NCBI GenBank assembly: GCA_015068235.1
Contig: SVKY01000012.1
Location: forward strand, 1-46,067
Direction of reading: 5' to 3'
DNA length: 46,067 bases
Source of the DNA: Oscillospiraceae bacterium
GTDB taxonomy: Bacteria; Bacillota; Clostridia; Oscillospirales; Oscillospiraceae
Shown: one piece after another, positions 25,598 to 34,650 of the stretch
Layout of the letters: each line of letters begins with the position of its first letter
Numbering within the stretch: position 1 is the stretch's first letter
Notes under the pieces: generated by a model
Seen by the model: the letters and a program-made list of their open reading frames with translations, nothing else
Told to the model about the DNA's origin: nothing
Database searches by the model: none
Translations under genes and position numbers: made by a program

Positions 25598-26532
25598 AAA
25601 TTTATGAAAACATTTCGCAACTCGTCGGCGCAACGCCCCTGTTGCGCTTAAAGAACTATTGCGCAGCCGTTTCTGTGAATGCGGAGATTTGCGCAAAGTT
25701 AGAGTATTTTAACCCTGCCGGAAGTGTCAAGGATCGTGTTGCCCTTTCCATGTTGGATGAAGCCGAGGCAAACGGAAAGTTAAATCCCGATTCCGTCATC
25801 ATCGAGCCGACCAGTGGCAACACCGGCATCGGTTTAGCAGCCATCGGCGTTTGTCGTGGTTACCGTGTGATTTTGACTATGCCCGAAACCATGTCGACCG
25901 AGCGCCGCAAGCTGCTCTCTGCCTACGGAGCAGAATTGATCCTCACAGACGGCGCATTGGGAATGAACGGTGCCATCGCCAAGGCAAAGGAGCTTGCCGA
26001 GCAGATCCCCAACAGCTTTTTGGCAGGACAGTTTGAGAATCCTGCCAATCCCGCAGCGCACTACCGAACCACTGCGCCCGAAATTTGGGCGGATACCGAT
26101 GGAAAGATCGATATTTTTGTCGCAGGCATTGGTACCGGCGGCACGATCAGCGGCATCGGAAAATTTTTGAAGGAAAAAGATCAAAGCATCCGCATCGTCG
26201 GCATCGAACCGTCACGCTCCCCTGTTTTGACCGAGGGCAAAACAGGTCCTCATGGCTTGCAGGGCATCGGCGCCGGCTTTGTGCCAAAGATCTTGGATCA
26301 AGACGTGATCGACGAGGTTTTGACGATCAGCGAGGCAGATGCCTATGAAACCGGTCGAATTTTGGCAAAAACCGAGGGCATTTTGGTCGGCATTTCCTCC
26401 GCAGCTGCCCTTTTCGCTGCCACGCAGCTTGCCAAGACGCATGAGGGCAAGCGTATTGTCGCACTGCTGCCCGATGGTGGCGACCGATATTTATCAAACG
26501 AGGACTATTTTCTCTATGCTGAACATCATTAA
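25594..26532 (+). CDS. cysK: Cysteine synthase (O-acetylserine sulfhydrylase) CysK
   Basis: The 312-residue PLP enzyme has the lysine motif [11 protein letters not shown] near residue 42, [10 protein letters not shown] binding the substrate, and the [10 protein letters not shown] phosphate loop. It forms cysteine from O-acetylserine and sulfide. The frame is open back to 25384, but the conserved N-terminus [19 protein letters not shown] begins at 25594, overlapping the tcdA stop. Its last 17 nt overlap the following methyltransferase gene. Confidence 0.95.
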   Translation: MKIYENISQLVGATPLLRLKNYCAAVSVNAEICAKLEYFNPAGSVKDRVALSMLDEAEANGKLNPDSVIIEPTSGNTGIGLAAIGVCRGYRVILTMPETMSTERRKLLSAYGAELILTDGALGMNGAIAKAKELAEQIPNSFLAGQFENPANPAAHYRTTAPEIWADTDGKIDIFVAGIGTGGTISGIGKFLKEKDQSIRIVGIEPSRSPVLTEGKTGPHGLQGIGAGFVPKILDQDVIDEVLTISEADAYETGRILAKTEGILVGISSAAALFAATQLAKTHEGKRIVALLPDGGDRYLSNEDYFLYAEHH

Positions 26533-27328
26533 AATCACGGATTTTTCCGCACAGGAATTGGATATTTACGCACGCAAGACCGAAGTGCAGCTTCTCAACC
26601 GTGAGCATCCCGAAGACGGTATTTTTATTGCCGAAAGCCCCAAGGTCATCGAACGAGCGCTGAACGCAGGCTTTATACCTGTGTCCTTTTTGGTCGAAGG
26701 AAAGCACATCTACGGTGAAGCTCTGCCGATCCTCAAGCGCTGCGAGGGTGTGCCGATCTACACCGCAGATTTGGATGTTTTGACCCAATTGACAGGCTTC
26801 CAGCTCACACGAGGCATGCTCTGTGCCATGCGAAGAAAAGCCCTGCCCACGCTTTCGCAGCTTTGCGACAATGCCAAGCGTATTGCCATTTTGGAAAACG
26901 TGATGAATCCGACCAACATTGGTGCCATTTTTCGTTCGGCTGCGGCGTTGGGTATGGATGGAGTTATTTTGACCGAAGGTAGTAGCAATCCCCTCTATCG
27001 CCGCTCCATTCGTGTCAGCATGGGTACCGTATTTCAAATTCCGTGGACATTTTGCGCCGATGCAAACGAGATCAAAAAATATGGCTTCCAGACCGTTGCC
27101 ATGGCATTGCGCAACGACAGCATTTCCATCGACGATCCGTGGCTTGCCGCACAGGAACGACTTGCCATCATTTTGGGCACCGAGGGAGACGGTCTTGCAG
27201 AGCAGACAATCACCGCCTGCGATCACACCGTCCGTATCCCGATGGCGCACGGTGTCGATTCTTTGAACGTTGCCGCCGCAAGCGCCGTTGCCTTCTGGCA
27301 ATTGGGCAGAAAAAGGGAGGATGCTTGA
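26516..27328 (+). CDS. TrmH/SpoU-type RNA 2'-O-ribose methyltransferase
   Basis: The 270-residue protein has an N-terminal substrate-binding region and a SPOUT domain with the three knot motifs: [27 protein letters not shown] and [16 protein letters not shown]. It methylates a ribose 2'-OH in rRNA or tRNA using S-adenosylmethionine; the exact nucleotide cannot be told. The ATG at 26516 lies within cysK and starts [16 protein letters not shown]. Longer frames upstream are cysK shadow. Confidence 0.92.
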   Translation: MLNIIKITDFSAQELDIYARKTEVQLLNREHPEDGIFIAESPKVIERALNAGFIPVSFLVEGKHIYGEALPILKRCEGVPIYTADLDVLTQLTGFQLTRGMLCAMRRKALPTLSQLCDNAKRIAILENVMNPTNIGAIFRSAAALGMDGVILTEGSSNPLYRRSIRVSMGTVFQIPWTFCADANEIKKYGFQTVAMALRNDSISIDDPWLAAQERLAIILGTEGDGLAEQTITACDHTVRIPMAHGVDSLNVAAASAVAFWQLGRKREDA

Positions 27329-27329
27329 A

Positions 27330-28259
27330 ATGCAGGAGATTTTCCCCGATTATTATCCCGATTTTTCCTGCTCTGCCGAGCGCTGTCAGCATAATTGCTG
27401 CATTGGCTGGGAAATCGATATTGACGAAGAGACTTTGCTGACTTATCAGAACATCGGCGGCTGCTTGGGCAAGCGTTTGCAGGAAAATATCAGTTTGGAT
27501 GACACCCCACATTTTAATTTACTTAAAAATGACAGATGTCCCTTCCTCAATGAGCGAAATTTGTGCGATCTAATTTTGGAATTGGGCGAAGATCATCTGT
27601 GCCAAATTTGCACCGATCACCCACGATTCCGTAATTTTTTGCCCGATCGTGTCGAGATCGGTGTCGGTCTTTGCTGTGAAGAAGCAGGCAGGCTGATTTT
27701 GGGCAAAAAAGAGCCCGTAAGGCTGCTCGGTTCAAACAGCCTCACGGACGATGAGATCATATTGCTTCGTGATCAAGTGATCCTGATTTTGCAGGATCGA
27801 AGTTTGCCGATATCTGCAAGGATCGAAGAAATGCTTCACCTTTGCGGCGCAGAGCTTCCAAATAAATCGCTTACCGAATGGTCAGACTTTTTCATACGCT
27901 TAGAACGCTTGAATGAGGATTGGACGGAGCTTTTACAGCTTATGCAATCGTCTGAGATCGATCATGAAGGCTTCAATGCGCATATGAAAGACAGGCAAAC
28001 AGAATATGAACAATTGCTTGTCTACCTTGTCTATCGACATATGGCAAATGCTATGGATGAGATCGACCTTGCTTCCCGTGCCGCCTTCGCCGCCTTGGGT
28101 TGTCTGATCGTCTACTCCCTTGGAGCGATCCTTTGGACAAAGAACCGGAGCTTTACATTCGAAGATCAAGTCGAGCTTGCGCGGCAATTTTCCGCTGAGA
28201 TCGAATACTCCGAGGAAAATATGGACACGCTTCTCGATGCACTTATCATTATGAAATAA
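27330..28259 (+). CDS. FliB-like Cys-cluster protein (flagellin lysine-N-methylase family)
   Basis: The product of about 309 residues opens with FPDYYPDFSCSAERC and QHNCCIGWEIDID, then has CPFLNERNLCDL and a HLCQICTDHPRF segment. This arrangement is what is usually annotated as FliB or YkgJ-type Fe/Zn cluster protein. The C-terminal half is helical without clear motifs. No flagellar gene is in the window, so a role in flagellin methylation is doubtful and the family name reflects homology only. GGGAGG supports the ATG at 27330; an ATG at 27321 directly abuts that site and overlaps the previous stop. The operon ends here. Confidence 0.75.
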   Translation: MQEIFPDYYPDFSCSAERCQHNCCIGWEIDIDEETLLTYQNIGGCLGKRLQENISLDDTPHFNLLKNDRCPFLNERNLCDLILELGEDHLCQICTDHPRFRNFLPDRVEIGVGLCCEEAGRLILGKKEPVRLLGSNSLTDDEIILLRDQVILILQDRSLPISARIEEMLHLCGAELPNKSLTEWSDFFIRLERLNEDWTELLQLMQSSEIDHEGFNAHMKDRQTEYEQLLVYLVYRHMANAMDEIDLASRAAFAALGCLIVYSLGAILWTKNRSFTFEDQVELARQFSAEIEYSEENMDTLLDALIIMK

Positions 28260-28377
28260 TATTCCGAGAACAAAACTTCCCTTTGCCGACAGCGAAGAGA
28301 AATTTTTTTGAAGATCTACAAATTCACCTTCGTCCTGCCCGACCGATTCATGCTGCTACCCAATAAAAATAATGCAC

Positions 28378-28672
28378 CAATTCCGATTGATCGCTGAGTT
28401 TCGTTTTCAAATTGTAGGGGAGGGTCATGACCCTCCCGTGTGCAGGAACCACCATAATTGTTAATTGTTTTCAATTATCGTGAAATATTACGTTTTCACA
28501 TTGGTTTGCTGCGAAATTCTACCGTTTTCTGTGCGGGAGGGTAGCGAAGCGGAGGGAGCGGTAGTGAATGACAGCCCAGTGGGCTGTCAGAGCCGCGACC
28601 TGACCGAGCCGCAGCGAGACCATGACCCTCCCCTACAGTGGTTGATACGTTCTGCTCGATAAATCGGAATTT
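28378..28672 (+). repeat. Repeat copy C: 295-bp inverted-end element with a GGGAGGGTCATGACCCTCCC core
   Basis: The ends are CAATTCCGATTGATCG (diverged) and CGATAAATCGGAATTT. The left subterminal part matches copy A closely up to the GTAGGGG boundary, but the core then differs. It contains a perfect 20-nt palindrome at 28418-28437, a related block near 28618-28635 and a 9-bp hairpin at 28569-28589. It occupies most of the 446-nt gap between the FliB-like gene and noc. The remaining 28260-28377 holds nothing recognisable. Confidence 0.85.
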
Positions 28673-28705
28673 GATCGTTCCTTCTTATCAAATTATCGTA
28701 TCAGC

Positions 28706-29509
28706 TCAGCCGGCACGTTTTGGAAGGCGGATGGTCAGAACGATCTCATGCTCCGTCTCCTCCTGTTGGGCACTGGCATCGATCCCTGCACCGCGGACCA
28801 GCTCCAGGGAGTGATTGACACTGTTGAGAAACAGCCGCACATCCCGTACAATCAGCTTCCGCAAGCCCCGTTTGGGCTCCTTCTGCCGCTGCAAATACGC
28901 ATCGATAAAGCTCTCTGTTTTGGCAACATTGAGCTGCCGCTGCACAATGATCTCAATCACCTCCAAGCGTTCTTCCTCGCTCGGAAGCTTCAAAAGCGCT
29001 CGAGCATGCCGCTCGGAGAGCGCATTTTCCCTTAACTTTGCGAGCACTGTTTCGCCATGGCGTAAAATGCGCAGCTTGTTTGCAACGGCGCTTTGGCTTT
29101 TCCCGACCTTCGATGCTGCCTGCTCCTGATTCATGCCGTATTGCCGCATCAGGCGCAAAAGCCCTTGCGCCTCCTCAATGTAATCCAAATCACGCCGCTG
29201 CAAATTCTCAACCAGCGCCACCAAGCCCGATTGCTCCTCGTCCACCGTCAGCAAAATACACGGCACCTCGTGAAGTCCCGCCATTCTTGCCGCACGCAGA
29301 CGGCGCTCGCCTGCAACCAGCTCATATTCCCCCGACACACGGCGCACCGTAAGCGGCTGCAAAATACCGTAGTGCTCGATGCTTGCAGACAGCTCTTTCA
29401 AGCCCTCTTGTTCAAAAATCTTTCTCGGCTGTGACGGATTCGGTCGAATCCGCACGATCGGCAAATATAAGATCCTTCCGTTTTCCAACAAGCCCTTATT
29501 TTTCCGCAT
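28706..29509 (-). CDS. noc: ParB/Noc-family DNA-binding protein (nucleoid occlusion type)
   Basis: The 267-residue protein has the ParB N-terminal CTP-binding region (RPNPSQPRKIFEQE, VAGERRLRAARMAGL, ENLQRRDLDYIEEA), a helix-turn-helix (NQEQAASKVGKSQSAVANKLR) and a C-terminal dimerisation part. No parA gene adjoins it, so Noc is preferred over chromosomal ParB, but the two cannot be separated firmly here. GGAG 9 nt before the ATG at 29507-29509 makes MRKNKGLL the likely start rather than the ATG at 29524. TACAAT (minus strand, 29539-29544) is a possible -10. It is divergent from ymdB. Confidence 0.88.
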   Translation of the reverse strand: MRKNKGLLENGRILYLPIVRIRPNPSQPRKIFEQEGLKELSASIEHYGILQPLTVRRVSGEYELVAGERRLRAARMAGLHEVPCILLTVDEEQSGLVALVENLQRRDLDYIEEAQGLLRLMRQYGMNQEQAASKVGKSQSAVANKLRILRHGETVLAKLRENALSERHARALLKLPSEEERLEVIEIIVQRQLNVAKTESFIDAYLQRQKEPKRGLRKLIVRDVRLFLNSVNHSLELVRGAGIDASAQQEETEHEIVLTIRLPKRAG

Positions 29510-29600
29510 TGTTTCACGCTCCATTGCAGTTTTCTTTCATTGTACGCTTTTTCTGCGCAAAAACACACGAAACCTCGCCGCAGGCACAATAAAAAAACAG

Positions 29601-29629
29601 TTGTGCAAACCGACTTTTTTCGGTATAAT
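29601..29629 (+). promoter_or_regulatory. Promoter of the ymdB-yhaO-yhaN-tatD operon
   Basis: TTGTGC (29601-29606) and a perfect TATAAT (29624-29629) are separated by 17 nt, 24 nt upstream of the ymdB start codon. The noc gene is divergent from the same 140-nt gap. Confidence 0.75.
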
Positions 29630-29652
29630 AATTGCAGAAATGAGGCGATGAT

Positions 29653-30429
29653 ATGAAAATCAACCTTTTATCCGTCGGAGATGTGGTCGCAAACGGCGGC
29701 TTGGATTTTTTGAAAGCAAACCTGCCTGCACTCAAGCGTGAGCACAATATCGATTTTTGTGTTGTCAACGGCGAAAATGCTGCCGTTTTGGGTATGACGC
29801 CGCAGCAGGCGGAGACGATCTTTGATGCCGGCGCAGATGTGATCACCATGGGCAATCACACATGGTCAAAACGTGAGATCATTCCATACATGGAGCGTTC
29901 ACGCCGTGTTCTCCGTCCGGCAAATCTCTCTCCCCTGCAGCCCGGACGTGGCTGGGGAATTTTTGAAACGAGCTTTGGCTCAGTCGCAGTAATTGATTTG
30001 ATCGGTCGGTGTAATATGGACTACTCTCCCGACAATCCCTTCTCGACCGTGGAACGAATTTTGAAAAAGCTTGAAGTGAAACTGATCTTTGTCGAGCTTC
30101 ACGCTGAGGCTACGAGCGAAAAGCTCGCAATGGGTTGGATGCTCGACGGAAAAGTTTCCGCTGTATGGGGCACACACACCCATGTGCAGACCGCAGATGA
30201 CCGTGTGCTTCCGAACGGCACCGGCTATATCACCGATCTTGGCATGACGGGTCCGAGAAACTCCATTCTCGGCATCAAACCCGAGCTGTCCATCCGCAGA
30301 TTCCGTGGAGAAGTCCCATACCGCTACGAGCCTGCCGCAGGAAGCTGCAAATTAGAAGGCTGCATTTTTACCATCGATACGGACAGCGGCAAGTGTATCC
30401 AGACGAAAAGAGTGATGATCCATGATTAA
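29653..30429 (+). CDS. ymdB: YmdB-type metallophosphoesterase (TIGR00282 family)
   Basis: The 258-residue protein has the family motifs LLSVGDVVANGG, VVNGENAA, ITMGNHTW and GTHTHVQTAD, which bind two metals. YmdB of Bacillus hydrolyses 2',3'-cyclic AMP and affects sporulation and biofilm choices; the same activity is assumed here. GAGGCGATG precedes the ATG. Its last 8 nt overlap yhaO. It is the first gene of a four-gene operon on nucleic-acid turnover. Confidence 0.92.
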   Translation: MKINLLSVGDVVANGGLDFLKANLPALKREHNIDFCVVNGENAAVLGMTPQQAETIFDAGADVITMGNHTWSKREIIPYMERSRRVLRPANLSPLQPGRGWGIFETSFGSVAVIDLIGRCNMDYSPDNPFSTVERILKKLEVKLIFVELHAEATSEKLAMGWMLDGKVSAVWGTHTHVQTADDRVLPNGTGYITDLGMTGPRNSILGIKPELSIRRFRGEVPYRYEPAAGSCKLEGCIFTIDTDSGKCIQTKRVMIHD

Positions 30430-31492
30430 GCTTCTGCATGCGGCGGATCTTCACTTGGATTCCGCCTTTTCCTCTCTGAGCGCAGATTTGGCAGCGCAGC
30501 GCCGCAGTGAGCAGCGTCTTGCGCTTGAGCAGCTTTCCAAACTGTGTCAAGACTGCGATATCGTGCTGCTTTCGGGTGATCTTTTTGACAGTGCGTATGT
30601 TTACCGTGATACATTGGATGCGCTAACAGCTTGCTTCGCCTCCGTTTCTGCGCAGATTTTCATCTCCCCGGGAAATCACGACTATCTGCAAAGCGGCTGT
30701 GCATATTTGACCGAGCGTTGGAGCGAGAATGTGCATATTTTTACGAAACCCACGATCGAGTGCGTCCATCTTGCGCATTTGAATTGCGATGTTTACGGCG
30801 CAGGCTTCACCGCAAAGGAGCAAGCACCGCTATTGACAAATTTCCACGTCAACAACGAAAGTACCATCAACCTAATGGTCCTGCACGGAGATATGCAACT
30901 ACAATCATCCTACAACCCGATCACACCTGCGCAAATCGCCGCAAGTGGCTTGGATTACCTCGCTTTGGGGCATGTTCACACCCGTTCGGTCGAAACTGTC
31001 AGTACAACGACCTACGCCTACCCCGGCTGCATGATGGGACGTGGGTTTGACGAGTGCGGACAGAAAGGCGTTTTGCGTGCCGAGGTCTGCAAAGGCTGTG
31101 CGAGAGTCGAGTTTTTGCCCATAAAGAGCAGAAAATATGAGGTTTTGACGATCGATGTCCAAGAAAATGTACTGCCTTCCATTTTTGCGCAGCTGCCTAA
31201 TGATTGCGCAGATGATTGTTACCGCCTGGTATTGACGGGCGAAAGCGATCCACTGAATATTGATGCGCTGCAAAAAATCCTTGCAAGCCGATTTTTCAGT
31301 CTCAACATTCAGGACAAAACCCTGCCCAAGCAGGAGCTCTGGCAGGCAATTTTCGAAGACACTCTGCGAGGACATTTTCTCCGAGAATTAAAGGCAAAAT
31401 TCGACACCGCTGAGGAGGAAGAACAACAAAATATTGCACAGGCGGCAAGTCTCGTTCTTGCGCTGATGGACGGTCGGGAGGTGCAGCTATGA
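30422..31492 (+). CDS. yhaO: SbcD-like DNA repair exonuclease (YhaO family)
   Basis: The 356-residue metallophosphoesterase has DLHLDSAF, LLSGDLFDSAYVYRDT, SPGNHDYL, VLHGDMQ and GHVHTR motifs in order, as in SbcD/Mre11. It would act as the nuclease partner of the ATPase encoded directly downstream. It overlaps ymdB by 8 nt and the ATPase by 4 nt (ATGA), showing coupled synthesis of the pair. Confidence 0.92.
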   Translation: MIKLLHAADLHLDSAFSSLSADLAAQRRSEQRLALEQLSKLCQDCDIVLLSGDLFDSAYVYRDTLDALTACFASVSAQIFISPGNHDYLQSGCAYLTERWSENVHIFTKPTIECVHLAHLNCDVYGAGFTAKEQAPLLTNFHVNNESTINLMVLHGDMQLQSSYNPITPAQIAASGLDYLALGHVHTRSVETVSTTTYAYPGCMMGRGFDECGQKGVLRAEVCKGCARVEFLPIKSRKYEVLTIDVQENVLPSIFAQLPNDCADDCYRLVLTGESDPLNIDALQKILASRFFSLNIQDKTLPKQELWQAIFEDTLRGHFLRELKAKFDTAEEEEQQNIAQAASLVLALMDGREVQL

Positions 31493-33660
31493 TTATTGTC
31501 AAAATGCACGCAAGCTTCGGCAAGCTCAACGGCGAGATCACGCTGCACGAGGGTTTGAATCTGCTTTGTCTTCCGAACGAGGCAGGAAAATCGACCTGGA
31601 GCGCTTTCTTGATCGCTATGCTCTACGGCATCGACACCAGCGAAAAATCCTCCGCCGCTAACCAACATCTGCCCATGAAGGAGCGCTATAAGCCTTGGGA
31701 CGGCAGAAGCATGCAGGGCCGCATTGAGCTGATCCACAACGGCAGGCGCATCACGATCGAACGCCGCACGCAGAAGAAGATTCCCATGGGCGTTTTTGAA
31801 GCCTACGACACCGACACAGGTACACCAATCCCCGAGCTCAATGGCGATAACTGCGGCAAAATGCTTTGCGGCGTGGAGCGCAGTGTGTTTGAGCGCACCG
31901 CCTTCATTCGTCAGCTCGGCTTATCCGTCACAGAGGATTCCGCTTTGGAAAAGCGCATGAACGCCCTTGTCACAACGGGCGAGGAGGGCAAGTCTGCCTC
32001 AGATTTGGAGCGAAAGCTGCACGACTGGGAGGTAAAGCTCTCCAAAAAGCCCACAGGACGAATCCACCGTTTATCTGCGCAGATCGATAAGCTTGCGCAG
32101 GAATTGACCGATCTTCACACGCTGCAAGACGATGCCATGCTGCTTCGTGCGCAAAGCGATGCGGCGCAGAAGGAGCTTTCGCACTTAAACGCACTTACAC
32201 AGCGCATCGAACGCGCGAAAAATGCAAAAAAGCACCTCGCTTTAGAAGAATTGACACAAAAAAATGCAGCACAGGAGCTAAAATGCAAGCATCTGCAAGC
32301 ACAGGTTTCCCTGCTGCCCGAGGAAGCGCAGCTGCATTCTCTCAGGCAGCAGCTCGAACAGGCAAGCAGCGCACTTCATACAGCGCAGTTAGAGCACGCC
32401 TTCACCACCGAGCCTCCGAGCAAGCCACAGCCACCTGCCTGCTTTGTCGGGCTGAGCGCCATGCAGGCAAGGCAAAAGCACTCTGACGATGCTTCGCAGT
32501 ATCGGTCACTTAATGAGGCAAAAGCGCCGAAAAAGACAGGCATTTTCCTCTGTGCAGCAATCATCCTGCTCGGAGCTGCGCTATGCTTTGTCAATCTATA
32601 TTTTGGACTTGCTTCCGCTGCAGGCGGTGTCTTGGCGCTGATATTTTCGCTGATCCTTTATGCAAAAAAAATACGCGCATATCAGAATTCTAAGCATCAA
32701 GCGGAACTGATCTTGAGCCGCTACGGCGTAGATCACATCGACAAGACCGCGCTGATTGTGCAAGAATACGCCTCACAGATGCAACGCTATGAAACGGCTC
32801 TTTCTGCATATAACGAAAAATCAGACGAGCAAATGACACATTTACGTTCTGCTGAGACGCAAATGCAAGCTGTTTTGGCGCAGATCAAGTGCTTTTCGCC
32901 GAGCTGTAACACGTTAGATCAGGGCAAAGAAGCGATTCGAGCCGCTTTGGAGCTTCACGCTCGCTTCGTTTCCGAAAAGCGCACCTTGGAGCTGCAACGC
33001 TCGCAGCTTTTCTCCATGCAGCAGCTTGTTGGCAATGCCACAGGCGATGTGCCTGATCCCGAAGCACTTTCTTTGGATGAATCAAAAATTATATATGAAA
33101 AAAATGCCGCAGCAGAGCGCCTGATGCGCCTAAACGCAAAGCTCAGCGAACAAAACGGAAAAATTTCCGCCACAGGAGATGCCGCTGTTTTGCAGGCCAA
33201 GCTTGAAGAATGCCGCTTGCAGCTTGCCGAGGCAAAGCGCTTGGAGCATGTGCTTGATATCGCAAAAACTGCACTGAAGAGCGCCGACGAAGCTTTGCGC
33301 TCTCGTTTTTCGCCGCAGATCACCGCTGAAGCTGCCAGAATCCTTTCCGAACTCACCGAGGGAAAGTATTCCAGCGTGCTTCTTAAACCGAACATGCAGC
33401 TATCCGTGCGTGAGCAAAGCGATCCCGTCATGCACCCTGCTGCTGCCATGAGCTGCGGCACGGCAGACCAAATGTATCTTGCGCTTCGCCTTGCCATGGT
33501 GCGCCGTCTGCTGCCCGAAAATGCCCCCATTATACTTGACGATGCCTTGGTCAATTTTGATGATAAAAGAACAGCAGCCGCCTTGAAGCTGCTGTCTGCT
33601 GAGGCAAAAAATCGCCAAATCATTCTATTTTCCTGCAAGGAGATACCATATGTATTGTGA
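31489..33660 (+). CDS. yhaN: SbcC/Rad50-like ATPase (YhaN family) with central membrane segments
   Basis: The 723-residue SMC-like protein has Walker A NEAGKST near residue 35, two coiled-coil arms (about 170-310 and 410-600), a signature region SCGTADQMYLALRLAMV and Walker B PIILDDALVNFD near the C-terminus. Instead of a zinc hook, the centre (about 345-390) holds two hydrophobic stretches, GIFLCAAIILLGAALCFV and GVLALIFSLILYAKK, likely membrane helices. The complex with the exonuclease may therefore be membrane-attached. At 723 residues it is shorter than Bacillus YhaN (about 960). It is followed by tatD with an 11-nt overlap. Confidence 0.9.
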   Translation: MIIVKMHASFGKLNGEITLHEGLNLLCLPNEAGKSTWSAFLIAMLYGIDTSEKSSAANQHLPMKERYKPWDGRSMQGRIELIHNGRRITIERRTQKKIPMGVFEAYDTDTGTPIPELNGDNCGKMLCGVERSVFERTAFIRQLGLSVTEDSALEKRMNALVTTGEEGKSASDLERKLHDWEVKLSKKPTGRIHRLSAQIDKLAQELTDLHTLQDDAMLLRAQSDAAQKELSHLNALTQRIERAKNAKKHLALEELTQKNAAQELKCKHLQAQVSLLPEEAQLHSLRQQLEQASSALHTAQLEHAFTTEPPSKPQPPACFVGLSAMQARQKHSDDASQYRSLNEAKAPKKTGIFLCAAIILLGAALCFVNLYFGLASAAGGVLALIFSLILYAKKIRAYQNSKHQAELILSRYGVDHIDKTALIVQEYASQMQRYETALSAYNEKSDEQMTHLRSAETQMQAVLAQIKCFSPSCNTLDQGKEAIRAALELHARFVSEKRTLELQRSQLFSMQQLVGNATGDVPDPEALSLDESKIIYEKNAAAERLMRLNAKLSEQNGKISATGDAAVLQAKLEECRLQLAEAKRLEHVLDIAKTALKSADEALRSRFSPQITAEAARILSELTEGKYSSVLLKPNMQLSVREQSDPVMHPAAAMSCGTADQMYLALRLAMVRRLLPENAPIILDDALVNFDDKRTAAALKLLSAEAKNRQIILFSCKEIPYVL

Positions 33661-34411
33661 TTCCCACGCCCATTTGGACGATCGCCGTTTTGACGACGAC
33701 CGTGACGTTATTTTTGATGAGCTTGCAACGCACGATGTTCGGCTCATCGTCAATATCGGCTGCGATCTTCCCTCTTCGGAACGTTCGGTCGCTTTGGCAG
33801 AAAAATATCCCTTTGTTTATGCCGCTGTCGGCTCTCATCCCGATGATGCCGACCATGTCAGCGGCAAGCTGCTTGACCGATATCGTACCCTTGCGCAGCA
33901 CGAGAAGGTCGTTGCCATTGGCGAGATCGGCTTAGACTATTACTATGACGACATTCCTCGTGAAATACAACTCAACGCTTTTGAAGAGCAGATGGAGCTT
34001 GCTGAAGCGTTAAAGCTGCCTGTCATCGTGCATATGCGTGATGCAACGCAGGATGCCTTGCAGGTCGTGCAGTGGCATCCCGATGTCAAGGGCGTATTTC
34101 ACTGTTTCTCCGGCTCGGTCGATACCGCCAAATGGCTCGTGGAGCGTGGTTGGTATGTCGGCTTTACAGGCGTTGTGACGTTCAAGAATGCAAAAAAAGC
34201 GGTCGAGGTCGTCAACGCCATCCCGATCGAGCATATTTTGACCGAAACCGACTGTCCTTATATGTCCCCCGAACCGTACAGAGGCAAGCGCAACGACAGC
34301 CGTAACATTCCGCTGATCGCCGCAAAAATTGCCGAGATCAAGTCTATGAGCACAGAGGATGTCGGAAGAATTACCACCGAAAACGTCAAACGTCTTTTTA
34401 GGATTCCATAA
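33650..34411 (+). CDS. tatD: TatD-family metal-dependent DNase
   Basis: The 253-residue TIM-barrel hydrolase has the TatD motifs DSHAHLDD (metal His), GEIGLDYYYD, VIVHMRDA, FHCFSG and LTETDCPYMSP. TatD proteins are 3'-5' exonucleases or deoxyribonucleases. AAGGAGATACC precedes the ATG, which lies inside the end of yhaN. With ymdB, yhaO and yhaN it forms an operon of nucleases and phosphoesterases. Confidence 0.94.
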   Translation: MYCDSHAHLDDRRFDDDRDVIFDELATHDVRLIVNIGCDLPSSERSVALAEKYPFVYAAVGSHPDDADHVSGKLLDRYRTLAQHEKVVAIGEIGLDYYYDDIPREIQLNAFEEQMELAEALKLPVIVHMRDATQDALQVVQWHPDVKGVFHCFSGSVDTAKWLVERGWYVGFTGVVTFKNAKKAVEVVNAIPIEHILTETDCPYMSPEPYRGKRNDSRNIPLIAAKIAEIKSMSTEDVGRITTENVKRLFRIP

Positions 34412-34447
34412 AAGCCCCAGCTGACCGATTTTATAAAAATATTTGCC

Positions 34448-34593
34448 AAATTCCGATTTATCGAGCTGTTGGCTGCGTTTTGACACCGTAGGGGCGCACG
34501 ACTCTGTGCGCCCGTGCAGGCACTTCGTGTGGGCGGACAGAGTCGTCCGCCCCTACAATTTGAAAAACAAAACTCACCGATAAATCGGAATTT
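34448..34593 (-). repeat. Repeat copy D: near-identical inverted twin of copy A
   Basis: This 146-bp element has perfect 16-bp terminal inverted repeats (34448-34463, 34578-34593). Its reverse complement equals 10017-10162 except for one base, in the subterminal ACGCAG/ACTCAG. The two loop-complementary hairpins are at 34492-34513 and 34531-34552. It lies between tatD and degV, where it fills most of the gap between these convergent genes. Confidence 0.95.
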
Positions 34594-34614
34594 GCATCTG
34601 CTTTTTATGCAGCA

Positions 34615-34645
34615 ACCCCCATATCCGGAAATCGGATATGGGGGT
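34615..34645 (-). terminator. Hairpin downstream of degV
   Basis: ACCCCCATATCCG (34615-34627) pairs with CGGATATGGGGGT (34633-34645) around GAAAT, 6 nt after the degV stop. It lacks a clear U-tract on the minus strand, so terminator function is likely by position only. Confidence 0.5.
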
Positions 34646-34650
34646 GAATT

